Part shown: positions 1 through 10,786 of the stretch, one piece after another
How the letters are laid out: each line of letters begins with the position of its first letter
How positions within the stretch are numbered: the stretch's first letter is position 1
Origin: Prochlorococcus sp. AG-436-O11
Lineage (GTDB): Bacteria; Cyanobacteriota; Cyanobacteriia; PCC-6307; Cyanobiaceae
Direction of reading: 5' to 3'
NCBI GenBank assembly: GCA_003212535.1
Contig: QCPO01000001.1
Span: 62,001 to 126,000, forward strand
DNA: 64,000 bases
Notes under the pieces: generated by a model
Databases searched by the model: none
What the model was told of the DNA's origin: nothing
What the model saw: only the letters and a program-made list of their open reading frames with translations
Position numbers and translations under genes: made by a program

Positions 1-197
1 ACTCCAGCTTGTTCAAAAATGTAACCGTTTTTTAAGACTCTTGATCTTCCACCACCACCTTCTTCTCTTTGCCACGATTCTTCAATAAATTTCCCTTTAC
101 CGTCAGAATTTTCAAGGCCTTCACAAATGTTATCTTGCAATTTCAATAAGAGATTTTTAGTTTTATCTCTTGAGTTCTTAGGAGGTTCTTTAAACAT
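1..197 (-). CDS. hemF: Oxygen-dependent coproporphyrinogen III oxidase, N-terminal part (runs off window)
   Basis: Reading the minus strand from the ATG at 197 gives about 65 residues and no stop before the window edge. The segment contains the HemF hallmark [17 protein letters not shown] followed by a [11 protein letters not shown] stretch. The family uses O2 to decarboxylate coproporphyrinogen III to protoporphyrinogen IX, feeding haem and chlorophyll synthesis. It is divergent from mrp with a 160-nt gap that must carry both promoters. Only the N-terminus is visible, so the active-site histidine region cannot be checked. Confidence 0.93.
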   Translation of the reverse strand, partial: MFKEPPKNSRDKTKNLLLKLQDNICEGLENSDGKGKFIEESWQREEGGGGRSRVLKNGYIFEQAG

Positions 198-357
198 ATA
201 ATTTCTTAAATTATAGAAGAATTAAATTTTTTTGATAATTATTATTTTCCCTTTATAATTTCCTTTAAAGGGTAATTATTCCCTATTATTTGATAGTTCG
301 ACATAGTTCTTAATCTTTTATAGAGTCGACTAACATGAAAAACTCTCGAAAAATTTA

Positions 358-1425
358 ATGACCACAATAGAAGATGCGAATTATGCTTTATCAAAGATTC
401 TAGATGCTGGATCAAAGAGGAATGTAATTGAATTAGCTTGGATTAAAAATGTAAGGATAATCATACCAAGAGTAATTGTCACACTCTCTTTGCCATCATT
501 TGCTAATGATCAGAGAGAACGAATAGTTAAAGATGTCAGAAAGATGCTCCTTGAGTTTGAAGATATCAATGACGTACAAATAGAAGTAGATAATAACCTT
601 TCTCAATCAGAATCTAAAAGTGAAATTAATGTTCCTGATTTAAAGAATGTAGAGGGTATTAAAAATATTATTGCTGTAAGTAGTGGCAAAGGAGGGGTAG
701 GGAAAAGTACAATCGCAGTAAATATTGCATGTTCATTAGCTAAATTAGGATTAAAAACTGGTTTATTGGACGCTGATATTTATGGACCTAACACTCCTTC
801 GATGTTGGGTGTCTCAGAGGAAAATCCAAAAGTTACAGATGGTGTTGGCAAGGATCAGAGATTAATACCAATTAACAAATATGGTATTTCATTAGTATCA
901 ATGGGTTTTCTTATAGAAGAAGGTCAACCTGTTATTTGGAGAGGACCAATGTTAAATAGCATAATACGTCAATTCCTTTATCAAGTTGAATGGAATAATC
1001 TTGATTTTTTAGTCATCGATTTACCTCCAGGAACAGGTGATGCACAAATTTCTTTAGCACAATCTGTACCTATTTCTGGAGCAATTGTTGTTACTACTCC
1101 TCAGCAAGTTTCTTTGCAAGATTCAAGAAGAGGATTAGCAATGTTTAGACAACTTGGTGTTCCCTTATTGGGTATTGTAGAAAATATGTCGGTATTTATT
1201 CCTCCAGATATGCCTAATAAGAAATATGAAATCTTTGGTAAAGGTGGTGGAAAAATCTTAGCTGAAGAAAATAATTTACAATTACTTGCTCAAATTCCGA
1301 TTGAAATTCCTCTTGTTGATGAGAGTAATAAAGGAATACCTATTTCCTTAAGTCAACCAAATAAAGAGAGTTCGATGAAATTTCAAAAATTGGCTCAATT
1401 GATAAAAAATAAATTTGTTAATTAA
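358..1425 (+). CDS. mrp: Mrp/NBP35-ApbC family iron-sulfur carrier ATPase
   Basis: 355 aa. An N-terminal DUF59/MIP18-like domain (about residues 1-85) is followed by a deviant Walker A SGKGGVGKS at 109-117 and the family stretch LLDADIYGPNTPSMLG. This family carries and transfers Fe-S clusters. The CxxC that binds the bridging cluster in many ApbC/Nbp35 proteins is absent: after VENMS comes FIPPDMPNKKY, with no cysteine pair. I recall cyanobacterial Mrp proteins also having this form, so it may be a lineage trait. It starts at ATG 358 and is followed 6 nt later by rodA, suggesting cotranscription. Confidence 0.93.
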   Translation: MTTIEDANYALSKILDAGSKRNVIELAWIKNVRIIIPRVIVTLSLPSFANDQRERIVKDVRKMLLEFEDINDVQIEVDNNLSQSESKSEINVPDLKNVEGIKNIIAVSSGKGGVGKSTIAVNIACSLAKLGLKTGLLDADIYGPNTPSMLGVSEENPKVTDGVGKDQRLIPINKYGISLVSMGFLIEEGQPVIWRGPMLNSIIRQFLYQVEWNNLDFLVIDLPPGTGDAQISLAQSVPISGAIVVTTPQQVSLQDSRRGLAMFRQLGVPLLGIVENMSVFIPPDMPNKKYEIFGKGGGKILAEENNLQLLAQIPIEIPLVDESNKGIPISLSQPNKESSMKFQKLAQLIKNKFVN

Positions 1426-1431
1426 CAATTA

Positions 1432-2703
1432 ATGTTCAAAGAAATATCTTTATTTAGTAAAAGACAATTTTTTCAAAAGAAAGATAATTCAATCAGAAGA
1501 TTTTTGTTATCTCCGCTTCTGTTGATCCCTTTATCTTTAGTAATTATTTCTAGTTTTTTAATAAAAAGTGTACAAAGAGACTTTTTAGTATCTGATTCTT
1601 TAAGCCATCTATTAACTGGTCTTTTTGGCTATTTTGTAGCGTTTTTTATTTCATACATACCTATAGATAGATTACGAAGGTATGTGATCCCTTTTTATTG
1701 TTTTTCTTTAATATCATTATCACTTATATATTTTTTTGGAATCTCAGTGTCTGGAGCTCAAAGATGGCTTAGCTTGGGAATTTTTTCTTTTCAGCCTTCA
1801 GAAGTTTCTAAATTAAGCACAATATTAACTCTGGCTTTAGTCTTAGATAGAAAAATAATTTTGAAAGTAAATGATTTAGTATTACCTTGCTTGATTGTTA
1901 TAATTCCATGGTTATTAATATTTTTTCAACCTGACTTAGGTACATCTTTAGTCCTGATAGTGCTTACTTTTGTAATGCTCTATTGGTCTCAAATGCCTAT
2001 AGAGTGGATACTAATCTTAGTCTTATGTATTGTTACTGCAATATTATCTTTTTTTTCAGGACATTTCCTTATCTTGTGGATTCCCTTTATAGGCTACTTA
2101 GCTTATAGATCTTCACAAAAGAAATTTATTTTCTCAAGTTTGGCAATTTCTCTTCATTTATTAATGGCAAAATTGACACCTATTTTGTGGCAATTTGGTT
2201 TAAAAGAATATCAAAAAGATAGATTAATTTTATTCTTAGACCCTGGTAGAGATCCATTAGGTGGAGGATATCATTTATTGCAAAGTAAAATAGCAATTGG
2301 TTCTGGAGGCTTTTGGGGTAATGGTTTATTAAGGGGTAAACTTACTTATCTGCAATTTATACCTGAGCAACATACTGATTTTATTTTTAGTGCGGTAGGA
2401 GAAGAATTGGGTTTCATTGGTTGTACACTTATTTTATTTTTATTTTTTCTTTTAATTTGGCAACTTATTAAAATTGCTAAAAATGCTAGAACTGATTTTG
2501 AGTCATTAATAGTTATTGGAGTCGCCTCAACTTTTTTATTTCAAATAATTATTAATTTATTTATGACCATTGGATTAGGCCCAGTTACTGGAATTCCTCT
2601 GCCTTTTATGAGTTATGGCAGAACTTCTTTGGTGATTAATTTTATATCTATTGGATTGGCGTTATCTATATTCAAACGCTCTAGATCATTAAGAAATCCA
2701 TGA
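1432..2703 (+). CDS. rodA: RodA/FtsW-type SEDS peptidoglycan polymerase
   Basis: 423 aa with about ten hydrophobic segments. SEDS-family signatures are visible: SGAQRWLSLGIFSFQPSEVSK, the large-loop motif DPGRDPLGGGYH, IPEQHTDFIFSAVGEELGF, and near the C-terminus PLPFMSYGRTSLV. RodA polymerises glycan strands during lateral wall growth at the inner membrane. A single such gene is seen here, so assignment to RodA rather than FtsW rests on the overall motif pattern and is moderately secure. Its last 4 nt overlap the start of the histidine-kinase-like gene, implying translational coupling. Confidence 0.88.
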   Translation: MFKEISLFSKRQFFQKKDNSIRRFLLSPLLLIPLSLVIISSFLIKSVQRDFLVSDSLSHLLTGLFGYFVAFFISYIPIDRLRRYVIPFYCFSLISLSLIYFFGISVSGAQRWLSLGIFSFQPSEVSKLSTILTLALVLDRKIILKVNDLVLPCLIVIIPWLLIFFQPDLGTSLVLIVLTFVMLYWSQMPIEWILILVLCIVTAILSFFSGHFLILWIPFIGYLAYRSSQKKFIFSSLAISLHLLMAKLTPILWQFGLKEYQKDRLILFLDPGRDPLGGGYHLLQSKIAIGSGGFWGNGLLRGKLTYLQFIPEQHTDFIFSAVGEELGFIGCTLILFLFFLLIWQLIKIAKNARTDFESLIVIGVASTFLFQIIINLFMTIGLGPVTGIPLPFMSYGRTSLVINFISIGLALSIFKRSRSLRNP

Positions 2704-4064
2704 AGTCAAAAATTACGATAAAAAAAATTCAAGATTTGCTACTGGAAGGATTGCAAACTATATATGTTGATGATGATACCTCGAGGCGGCTGTGGTGGGC
2801 AGCCTTAGAAGTTGTTCAAAAAGAATTTCTTTCTCAGAATTATCATGAGGGAGGTATATGGGTTGCATCACCTTTGCCAGCTCTTAATGAAAAAAAATTT
2901 TTCACTAAACTACAAGGTTGGTTATGGTCACCAGAAGGATTTCCATATTTCAAAAAAGAGAATGCTGGCTTTTTACCTGGGGAGAATTCTAAGACAATTA
3001 AAGGTGAGTATGAAGTTACTAGCCATTACAAAGTCTTAAATTTAGACCCAAAAGATGGTTATGAACCTTTTTTAATGGTTATAACTCCAAATTTTCAATG
3101 CGTTTTAACAGTAGCGGGAGAAAAAGATCAGAAGATTTTATTAATGAGATGTGATGAAGAGAGCTTAAAAACCGTCATTGAATTAATTCATGCAAAGTTT
3201 TATCAAGAAAATTACGATGAAGGTATTCAGTTTCGTAATGCAATCAATAACTTAGGAGAACTTAATTTTAATAATCAATTTGCAACAAACTTTTGGCCAA
3301 GTTTGTCCGCTAAAGTCTCTAAATTGATTCCCCATCTAACTGTTAAGAATTCTATTAATAATGATAATAAAACTGTTCAAATAACAGAAGCAAAATTGTT
3401 AAAGGCAATTTCTCATGAAGTAAGGACCCCTTTAGCAACTATAAGAACACTAATAAGTTCAACTTTAAGAAAATATAATATGGATGAATCAATGCGTAAT
3501 CGTCTAATTCAGATAGATAATGAGTGCAACGAGCAAATTGATAGATTTGGTTTAATTTTCAATGCTGCAGAACTTGTAAGTAATGAAATATCTCCTCGAA
3601 ATCAACTTGCAAAAATAAATTTATCTGAAATTTTTAATAAATTAACTCCAGTTTGGAGAAAACAACTCAGTCGACGTGGAATATTACTCAAAATTGATAT
3701 TCCTAGTCAGCTTCCTCAAATTTTGAGTGATTCTGAAAAACTAGAATTAATGCTAAGAGGACTAATTGATAAAAATACTAGAGGGTTGAAAGAAGGAAGT
3801 ACATTGATTTTAGAATTGCGCCCAGCTGGACAAAAACTTAAACTTCAACTAAAAGTACAAAAATTGGATAGTAGTACAAATGAAATATCTAGAAAGGAAA
3901 ATGGATCTGATATTGGTCCAGTTCTAAATTGGAATCCTCAAACAGGCAGTTTACAATTAAGTCAAATTGCAACTCAAAAATTGTTAGCTAGCCTAGGTGG
4001 ATATGTTACGCAAAGGCGAGATGCTGGTTTGACAGTTTTTTTTCCGATTTCCGATTCAAAATGA
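2700..4064 (+). CDS. Histidine-kinase-like protein with degenerate ATPase domain
   Basis: 454 aa. Residues 1-200 form an unrecognised N-terminal region; the part around 123-168 resembles a DICT-type sensory fold but this is a weak impression. The dimerisation/H-box is clear, with KAISHEVRTPLATIRT and the candidate phospho-acceptor His239. The C-terminal third (about 300-454) occupies the HATPase position but is poor: the N-box region reads LELMLRGLIDKNTRG and no DxGxG or GxG motif is evident, though a terminal VFFPI-like strand is kept. No response regulator lies nearby. It overlaps rodA by 4 nt and ends 118 nt before psaD. Confidence 0.75.
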   Translation: MKSKITIKKIQDLLLEGLQTIYVDDDTSRRLWWAALEVVQKEFLSQNYHEGGIWVASPLPALNEKKFFTKLQGWLWSPEGFPYFKKENAGFLPGENSKTIKGEYEVTSHYKVLNLDPKDGYEPFLMVITPNFQCVLTVAGEKDQKILLMRCDEESLKTVIELIHAKFYQENYDEGIQFRNAINNLGELNFNNQFATNFWPSLSAKVSKLIPHLTVKNSINNDNKTVQITEAKLLKAISHEVRTPLATIRTLISSTLRKYNMDESMRNRLIQIDNECNEQIDRFGLIFNAAELVSNEISPRNQLAKINLSEIFNKLTPVWRKQLSRRGILLKIDIPSQLPQILSDSEKLELMLRGLIDKNTRGLKEGSTLILELRPAGQKLKLQLKVQKLDSSTNEISRKENGSDIGPVLNWNPQTGSLQLSQIATQKLLASLGGYVTQRRDAGLTVFFPISDSK

Positions 4065-4182
4065 AAAGAAAATCAAATATTTTTTTTTTAATTTATTAAA
4101 TAATGTAGAAACTTTTCTATTAATTTGGAGATTTGTAAAATAGTAATGCTAGTTTCTTATTATAAATAACTTAAAAATTAGG

Positions 4183-4605
4183 ATGACTGAAACTTTAGTT
4201 GGTCAATTTCCAAAGCATATAGGTAGTACTGGGGGGTTATTAAACTCAGCAGAAACCGAAGAAAAATATGCAATTGTATGGAATAGTTCTCAAGAACAAG
4301 CATTTGAATTACCTACTGGTGGTGCAGCTGTGATGCATGAAGGTGATAATTTAATGTATTTTGCAAGAAAAGAACAATGTCTTGCCTTAGGTACACAATT
4401 AAGAGGTTTCAAACCTAGAATTGAAGACTTTAAAATTTATAGAATTTTTCCTGGTGGAGATATTGAATTTTTACATCCTAAAGATGGAGTATTTCCTGAA
4501 AAAGTTAATGAGGGTAGAGAGATAGTTGGCCATAACCCAAGAAGGATAGGCGAAAACCCTAATCCTGCAGGGTTGAAATTTACAACTAAAAAAACTTTTG
4601 AATAA
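4183..4605 (+). CDS. psaD: Photosystem I subunit II (PsaD)
   Basis: 140 aa, the usual cyanobacterial size. Clear PsaD sequence: [21 protein letters not shown] near residues 27-47, [21 protein letters not shown], and the C-terminal clamp [19 protein letters not shown]. The protein sits on the stromal face of photosystem I, forms most of the ferredoxin docking site and stabilises PsaC. It has its own 118-nt AT-rich upstream region, so it is probably transcribed separately from the kinase-like gene and trpE. Confidence 0.97.
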   Translation: MTETLVGQFPKHIGSTGGLLNSAETEEKYAIVWNSSQEQAFELPTGGAAVMHEGDNLMYFARKEQCLALGTQLRGFKPRIEDFKIYRIFPGGDIEFLHPKDGVFPEKVNEGREIVGHNPRRIGENPNPAGLKFTTKKTFE

Positions 4606-4664
4606 ATTTCCAAAAGTTGATATAAAAGAAAAATTTATTTATAATTTGGACTGACATTATTGAT

Positions 4665-6185
4665 ATGATCAGTTCTAATAAGGATAGTTTCTTAAAGGCT
4701 TATGAAGATGGTAAAAATTTTATACCTATCCTTCAGACTTGGCCTGCAGATTTAGAAACCCCCCTATCAACATGGTTGAAATTATCTGAAAAGGATTCAC
4801 ATGGAGTTTTTCTTGAGTCTGTTGAAGGTGGAGAAAATTTAGGTAGATGGAGTATTGTTGCCACAAAACCACTGTGGGAAGCAGTATCTTATGGAGAGGA
4901 AATAGTTAAAACTTGGAATAATGGTAAAACTGAAATACATAAAGGAGATCCCTTTAAAATCTTGAGGGATTGGACAAACGAATATAAGTCAATTAGTCTT
5001 AATGACTTCCCCTCTGTTGGCCAATTATATGGTTCTTGGGGTTATGAATTAATAAATAGAATTGAGCCTAGCGTCAAAATCAATCATATAGATTCGAATG
5101 ATATTCCTTATGGATCTTGGATGTTTTTTGATCAATTAGTAATCTTTGATCAAATAAAAAGATGTATAACCGCAGTAAAATATGCTGATACAGCTTCTTC
5201 AGGAGGTCTTTCGATTGAAGAAATTTATCAAGAATCTATAAGTAAAATCAATGAAATTAGAAATTTAATGAGAGTCCCTTTAAAAGAAACAGAGTTTCTA
5301 GATTGGAATGAACATGATAATCTTCATCTTGATTTTAAAAGTAATTGGGAGAAAAAGGAGTTTAAAAATGCAGTACTCTCTGCTAAGGAATATATAAGAA
5401 AAGGAGATATCTTCCAAATTGTTCTCAGTCAGAGATTTCAATCTAATGTTAATAATGATCCCTTTAATTTATATAGAAGTTTAAGGATGGTTAATCCATC
5501 TCCTTATATGGCTTTTTTTGATTTTGGTTCTTGGTATCTAATAGGTTCTAGCCCTGAAGTTATGGTCAAAGCTGAAAAAAATAAAAATAATCAAATTTTA
5601 GCAAGTTTAAGACCAATTGCTGGTACTAGACCGAGAGGGAAAGATATGCAACAAGATCTACAACTAGAAAAAGATTTATTAAATGATCCAAAAGAGATAG
5701 CTGAGCATGTAATGCTTATAGATCTTGGAAGAAACGATTTGGGAAGAGTTTGTGACGTTGGCACTGTAGAGGTCAAAGATTTAATGATTATTGAGAAATA
5801 TTCACATGTTATGCACATTGTAAGTGAGGTTGAGGGGGTTTTAAAAAACAACACTGACGTCTGGGATTTGCTAAAAGCATGTTTCCCCGCTGGCACCGTG
5901 ACTGGGGCCCCCAAAATAAGAGCTATGCAATTGATTAATAGCTTTGAAAAAGATGCGAGAGGACCTTATGCAGGTGTTTATGGATCTATAGATATCAATG
6001 GTGCATTAAATACGGCAATAACAATAAGAACTATGATTGTTACTCCCTTAAAGGATGGTTCATATAATGTTTCTGTTCAAGCTGGAGCGGGAATAGTTGC
6101 AGATTCTTCTCCTGAAAGTGAATATCAAGAGACTATTAATAAAGCCAAAGGAATTTTTAAAGCTTTATCGTGTTTGGATAAATAA
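4665..6185 (+). CDS. trpE: Anthranilate synthase component I
   Basis: 506 aa. The enzyme turns chorismate and glutamine-derived ammonia into anthranilate, the first step of tryptophan synthesis. The chorismate-binding core is evident: GDIFQIVLSQRF, PSPYMAFFDFG, SSPEVMVK, IAGTRPRG, DLGRNDLGRV, and PAGTVTGAPKIRAM. The N-terminal LES (residues 50-52) matches the tryptophan feedback site motif LLES. The glutaminase subunit TrpG is not fused and not in the window. Its stop is immediately followed by the start of the glutamate-cysteine ligase gene. Confidence 0.95.
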   Translation: MISSNKDSFLKAYEDGKNFIPILQTWPADLETPLSTWLKLSEKDSHGVFLESVEGGENLGRWSIVATKPLWEAVSYGEEIVKTWNNGKTEIHKGDPFKILRDWTNEYKSISLNDFPSVGQLYGSWGYELINRIEPSVKINHIDSNDIPYGSWMFFDQLVIFDQIKRCITAVKYADTASSGGLSIEEIYQESISKINEIRNLMRVPLKETEFLDWNEHDNLHLDFKSNWEKKEFKNAVLSAKEYIRKGDIFQIVLSQRFQSNVNNDPFNLYRSLRMVNPSPYMAFFDFGSWYLIGSSPEVMVKAEKNKNNQILASLRPIAGTRPRGKDMQQDLQLEKDLLNDPKEIAEHVMLIDLGRNDLGRVCDVGTVEVKDLMIIEKYSHVMHIVSEVEGVLKNNTDVWDLLKACFPAGTVTGAPKIRAMQLINSFEKDARGPYAGVYGSIDINGALNTAITIRTMIVTPLKDGSYNVSVQAGAGIVADSSPESEYQETINKAKGIFKALSCLDK

Positions 6186-7304
6186 ATGATTATTGAAAAT
6201 TTATATAAGGGTTTTGAAGTGGAACTCTTCACAGGTTCTTTAAATTCTCATATTGGAGTTTCAGATGAGATTGAAAAAACATTTTTTAATTTTGTTAAAG
6301 AGCCTGATAAGAGGAATGTTGAATATATTACTACTCCGGAAAAAGATTATAAAGTTATATTTAATCAATTATTAACTCCAAGAAAAAATTTAAGAAAATG
6401 GTTAATGAAGAGAGATTTGACTATTATTCCTTCATCTACTCTTTGCTTTACCCATAATAGTCGGTTTCAACGCTCTGATATTGATAATATTTATCATCAA
6501 TTCATACAAGATAATTACGGAATATCTATTGCCACTTCAAGTGTTCATATAAATATAGGGATTGATAATTTAGATCAACTTTTTGCTGCGATTAGATTGG
6601 TTAGGTGTGAGGCTGCTCTGTATCTTTCTATAAGTGCTAGCTCACCTTTCTTAAACAATCAAATTACCAATAATCATTCTCAGAGATGGATTCAATTTCC
6701 TAAAACACCAAACGCAGTACCGTTTTTTATAAATCACGAAGGTTATATTAAGTGGATTAAGACGAATATAGCAAATGGGAATATGCAAAATATTAGACAT
6801 TTCTGGTCCTCTATTAGACCGAATGGACCTGAAAGACCTTTAATTTTGGATCGCTTGGAATTACGAGTATGCGATTTCGTTTCAGATATTAATTTGTTGA
6901 TGGGAATAACAGCTTTGCTAGAATTGCGAATTTTAAATTTGTTTGAAAATATAAAAACATTAGACCCTATTAATGCAAGTATTTTTTCTTTGGATGAATT
7001 ATCACAAATATGTGACCAAAATGAAATCAAAGCTGCAAAAAATAGTTTGAATGCAGAGTTAATTAATTGGACAGATGGCAAAAAAATAATTTGTAGCGAA
7101 TGGATAGAAAAGTTACTAGCAGATGTATCGCTTACTGCAGAAAAGTTAAATATGAAGCATCTTTTGAAACCTATCTATAGAGTTTTAGAAGAGGGTAATC
7201 AATCTATGAAATGGATCAAACAATATGAAAAGGGACTATCTATTGGCGAAATTATGAAAGTTGCTATTTATGATATGGCAAAAAGTGACGAGGAAAGTAT
7301 TTAA
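6186..7304 (+). CDS. gshA: Glutamate-cysteine ligase, cyanobacterial GCS2-type
   Basis: 372 aa, typical for the cyanobacterial class. It resembles the GCS2/EgtA branch: a motif around YGISIATSSVHINIGIDN, RLVRCEAALYLSISASSPFLNN, and PLILDRLELRVCDFVSDI. The family joins glutamate and cysteine through the gamma-carboxylate, the first step to glutathione. The ATG begins directly after the trpE stop codon, so translation is probably coupled. The downstream gene ppc is 53 nt away. Substrate assignment is from family resemblance; an amine-specific paralogue is not excluded. Confidence 0.85.
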   Translation: MIIENLYKGFEVELFTGSLNSHIGVSDEIEKTFFNFVKEPDKRNVEYITTPEKDYKVIFNQLLTPRKNLRKWLMKRDLTIIPSSTLCFTHNSRFQRSDIDNIYHQFIQDNYGISIATSSVHINIGIDNLDQLFAAIRLVRCEAALYLSISASSPFLNNQITNNHSQRWIQFPKTPNAVPFFINHEGYIKWIKTNIANGNMQNIRHFWSSIRPNGPERPLILDRLELRVCDFVSDINLLMGITALLELRILNLFENIKTLDPINASIFSLDELSQICDQNEIKAAKNSLNAELINWTDGKKIICSEWIEKLLADVSLTAEKLNMKHLLKPIYRVLEEGNQSMKWIKQYEKGLSIGEIMKVAIYDMAKSDEESI

Positions 7305-7357
7305 TAATTTAAACTAATATTTGATCTGAAAATATTCACTTATGACATAATAATTAT

Positions 7358-10327
7358 ATGGAATCTATAGAACAGTTAACAAATAATAATGTGGATCTTA
7401 TAAGTAACAATGATCCGCTAGATAAAAATCGTGCATTGATAGAAGATTTGTGGGAATCAGTCTTAAGAGAAGAATGCCCATTTGATCAAGCAGAACGCTT
7501 AATACAGCTTAAAGAATTAAGTTATTCATCACCAGTTGATGAGCATACTTCAAAAGAATTTAAAAATGAGATAGTTCATATTGTAAATTCTATGGATTTG
7601 GCAGAATCTATCTCTGCTGCTAGAGCTTTTTCATTATATTTTCAACTAGTTAATATCTTGGAGCAAAGAGTCGAGGAAGATAGGTATATTCAAAGCTTTA
7701 CAAATAAGAATGTTCACAAATCTCCCGATAATCTTGATCCTTTTGCCCCTGCATTGGCTAGGCAAAATGCACCTGTAACATTTAAAGAATTGTTTTATAG
7801 GCTTAGGAAATTAAATGTCCCTCCCGGTAAATTAGAGGAGTTATTGGAAGAACTGGATATTCGTTTGGTCTTTACGGCGCATCCGACAGAGATAGTAAGA
7901 CATACAATTAGGCATAAACAAACTAGAGTTGCAAACCTCTTAAAAAAAATACAGGTCGAAAAATTTTTAACAATAGAAGAAATTAATTCTCTAAAAACAC
8001 AATTAAAAGAGGAAGTAACCCTTTGGTGGAGGACGGATGAATTACATCAATTCAAGCCTTCAGTATTAGACGAAGTTGATTATGCCTTGCATTATTTTCA
8101 ACAAGTTCTTTTTAATGCGATGCCGCATTTGAGAGGTAGAATTGCTTCAGCGCTTAACGATAATTATCCAGATGTTCAGATGCCATCTGAATCATTCTGT
8201 AACTTTGGTTCTTGGGTAGGTTCTGATAGGGATGGTAATCCATCAGTAACGCCGGAAATAACATGGAGAACTGCCTGTTATCAAAGACAATTAATGTTGG
8301 AAAGATATATTCATGCGATATCTAATCTGAGAGATCAATTAAGCGTCTCAATGCAGTGGAGCCAAGTAAGCTCTTCTCTTTTGGAATCACTAGAAACTGA
8401 TAGAGTTAAGTTCCCACAAATTTATGAAGCAAGAGCAACAAGATATAGGTCAGAGCCTTACAGATTGAAATTGAGTTATATTTTAGAAAAATTGAAACTA
8501 ACCCAAGAAAGAAATAAGCTATTAGGAGAAAGTGGTTGGAAGTTAGCTTTAGAAGGACAATCAGATTTTAAAAATTTAGAGCAAGTTGAAAAATTACACT
8601 ATAAATCAGTCGAAGAATTTACTTATGATCTTGAATTAATAAAGAATAGTCTAAACAGTACAGATTTAAGCTGTCAGGAGGTAAATAAATTACTAACTCA
8701 GGTACATATTTTTGGGTTTTCTTTAGCAAGTTTGGATATACGTCAAGAGAGCACTAGGCACAGTGATGCAATACAAGAGCTTTTAAATTATCTTGATTTG
8801 TCTGTCCATTATGATCAGATGTCCGAGGAGAAGAAAATGGAATGGTTAATAGAAGAGTTCAATACAAAAAGGCCTTTAATTCCTTCAGAAGTTAAGTGGA
8901 GTAACAGTACAGAAGAAACCTTTGCTGTTTTTAAAATGGTTAAGAGACTGCAAGAAGAATTTGGAAGTCGTATTTGTCATTCTTATGTAATTTCAATGAG
9001 TCATAGTGCATCTGATTTGCTTGAGGTACTTCTTCTGGCAAAAGAGATGGGACTTCTTGATCAAAATTCGAAAAAGTCAAAACTATTAGTTGTCCCTCTG
9101 TTTGAAACTGTGGAGGACCTTAAAAGAGCTCCAGAAGTAATGGATAAATTATTTAAATTAGATTTTTATAGATCACTTTTACCAAAAGTTGGCGAATCTT
9201 TAAAACCTCTTCAGGAATTAATGCTAGGTTACTCTGATAGTAATAAAGATTCAGGATTCCTTTCTAGTAATTGGGAAATTCATAGAGCTCAAATAGCTCT
9301 TCAAAATCTTTCAAGTAAAAATAATATACTCCTCAGGCTTTTTCACGGAAGAGGCGGTTCTGTAGGGCGAGGAGGGGGCCCTGCTTATCAAGCTATCTTA
9401 GCTCAGCCAAGCGGTACCTTAAAAGGAAGAATTAAAATAACAGAACAAGGAGAAGTTTTGGCTTCTAAATATAGTCTTCCTGAGCTCGCTTTGTATAATT
9501 TAGAAACCGTTATTACTGCAGTTATGCAGAATAGTTTAGTTAATAATAGGCTTGATGCAACCCCAGAATGGAATGAGCTAATGACTAGGTTGGCAGAAAC
9601 CTCAAGATTGCACTATAGAAAATTAGTTCATGAGAATCCTGATTTGTTAATTTTCTTTCAAGAAGTGACTCCAATCGAAGAAATTAGTAAATTACAGATA
9701 TCAAGTAGACCTGCCAGAAGAAAAAAAGGAGCTAAGGATTTATCAAGTTTAAGAGCTATTCCATGGGTTTTTGGCTGGACACAAAGTAGATTTCTTTTGC
9801 CAAGTTGGTTTGGTGTAGGAACTGCACTGTCAGTCGAATTAAAATCTGATCCCCAACAAATTGAATTATTAAGAGTTCTTCACCAAAGATGGCCCTTTTT
9901 TAGGATGCTTATATCAAAAGTAGAAATGACATTATCTAAAGTAGACTTAGAAGTCGCGAAATATTATGTTGATACTCTAGGCAGTCAGAAAAATAAAGAT
10001 TCTTTTGAGGTCATCTTTGATGTAATTTCTAAAGAATATAATCTGACAAAAGCTTTAATACTTGAGATTACGGGTAAAAATAAGCTTCTTGAGTCGGATA
10101 GAGACTTAAGATTATCTGTAAATTTAAGAAATAAAACAATAATACCTTTAGGATTTTTGCAAGTTTCACTTTTAAGAAGACTTCGAGACCAAACGAGACG
10201 ACCTCCAATTAGTGAGTCTCTTGTTGATAAGGATGAATCTAGGAGAGCTTATAGCCGAAGTGAATTATTAAGGGGAGCACTTTTGACGATTAATGGCATA
10301 GCAGCAGGTATGAGAAATACGGGTTAA
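7358..10327 (+). CDS. ppc: Phosphoenolpyruvate carboxylase
   Basis: 989 aa, full length for the cyanobacterial form. It carries the catalytic histidine motif [13 protein letters not shown] (His175), [22 protein letters not shown], and the glycine-rich loop [14 protein letters not shown] that closes over PEP; the C-terminus ends in [11 protein letters not shown], the usual PEPC tail. It carboxylates PEP to oxaloacetate, refilling the incomplete TCA pathway and supplying aspartate and glutamate families. The following TTG-start gene begins 3 nt after the stop. Confidence 0.97.
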   Translation: MESIEQLTNNNVDLISNNDPLDKNRALIEDLWESVLREECPFDQAERLIQLKELSYSSPVDEHTSKEFKNEIVHIVNSMDLAESISAARAFSLYFQLVNILEQRVEEDRYIQSFTNKNVHKSPDNLDPFAPALARQNAPVTFKELFYRLRKLNVPPGKLEELLEELDIRLVFTAHPTEIVRHTIRHKQTRVANLLKKIQVEKFLTIEEINSLKTQLKEEVTLWWRTDELHQFKPSVLDEVDYALHYFQQVLFNAMPHLRGRIASALNDNYPDVQMPSESFCNFGSWVGSDRDGNPSVTPEITWRTACYQRQLMLERYIHAISNLRDQLSVSMQWSQVSSSLLESLETDRVKFPQIYEARATRYRSEPYRLKLSYILEKLKLTQERNKLLGESGWKLALEGQSDFKNLEQVEKLHYKSVEEFTYDLELIKNSLNSTDLSCQEVNKLLTQVHIFGFSLASLDIRQESTRHSDAIQELLNYLDLSVHYDQMSEEKKMEWLIEEFNTKRPLIPSEVKWSNSTEETFAVFKMVKRLQEEFGSRICHSYVISMSHSASDLLEVLLLAKEMGLLDQNSKKSKLLVVPLFETVEDLKRAPEVMDKLFKLDFYRSLLPKVGESLKPLQELMLGYSDSNKDSGFLSSNWEIHRAQIALQNLSSKNNILLRLFHGRGGSVGRGGGPAYQAILAQPSGTLKGRIKITEQGEVLASKYSLPELALYNLETVITAVMQNSLVNNRLDATPEWNELMTRLAETSRLHYRKLVHENPDLLIFFQEVTPIEEISKLQISSRPARRKKGAKDLSSLRAIPWVFGWTQSRFLLPSWFGVGTALSVELKSDPQQIELLRVLHQRWPFFRMLISKVEMTLSKVDLEVAKYYVDTLGSQKNKDSFEVIFDVISKEYNLTKALILEITGKNKLLESDRDLRLSVNLRNKTIIPLGFLQVSLLRRLRDQTRRPPISESLVDKDESRRAYSRSELLRGALLTINGIAAGMRNTG

Positions 10328-10330
10328 TAA

Positions 10331-10777
10331 TTGCAATATTTTCAAAAAAAAAAAATTATTCTTCCAGAGGGTTATTTTGTTAATTCTTTTCATGCCCCAT
10401 TAGCTAAGGATGTAAATAAGCTTTTAGCAAATTGTGGCTGTGAGACGTTTCCAATAAAAACACTAACTAAAGCTATTCAGAAAAGTAATTTCTTTTTTAC
10501 CATACAAAAGGAATCTGCAAAAAATATCTATGGGTTTGTGAGGGTTACTTCAGATAGAGGATTAAATGCTAATTTATGGAACTTAAGCGCTCAATCAGGC
10601 GAAAATCAGACACTTTTTTATTCGATTCTTCTTCAAGTAACACTTGAAAAAATAAATAGGCAAATGCCAGGATGCAGTATTTCTGTCCAAGCTCCAGTTT
10701 CCTCCTTTAACAGTTTAGAAGAAAGTGGTTTTATATTAGATCCAAATGGAATTAGAGTAATGGGTTATAAACTTTAA
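10331..10777 (+). CDS. Possible GNAT-family acetyltransferase (small)
   Basis: 148 aa from a TTG start, 3 nt after ppc. The middle GFVRVTSDRGLNANLWNLSA has the strand pattern of a GNAT core (G-x-R-x-x-x-D strand 3-4 hairpin), and the end SLEESGFILDPNGIRVMGYKL fits the last GNAT strands (E-x-x-G-F). The acetyl-CoA loop RxxGxG is not evident, so function is uncertain. A run of 12 A falls at codons 5-9, which could cause slippage and makes the exact N-terminus doubtful. Coexpression with ppc is suggested by spacing only. Confidence 0.6.
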   Translation: MQYFQKKKIILPEGYFVNSFHAPLAKDVNKLLANCGCETFPIKTLTKAIQKSNFFFTIQKESAKNIYGFVRVTSDRGLNANLWNLSAQSGENQTLFYSILLQVTLEKINRQMPGCSISVQAPVSSFNSLEESGFILDPNGIRVMGYKL

Positions 10778-10786
10778 GTTTGTATA

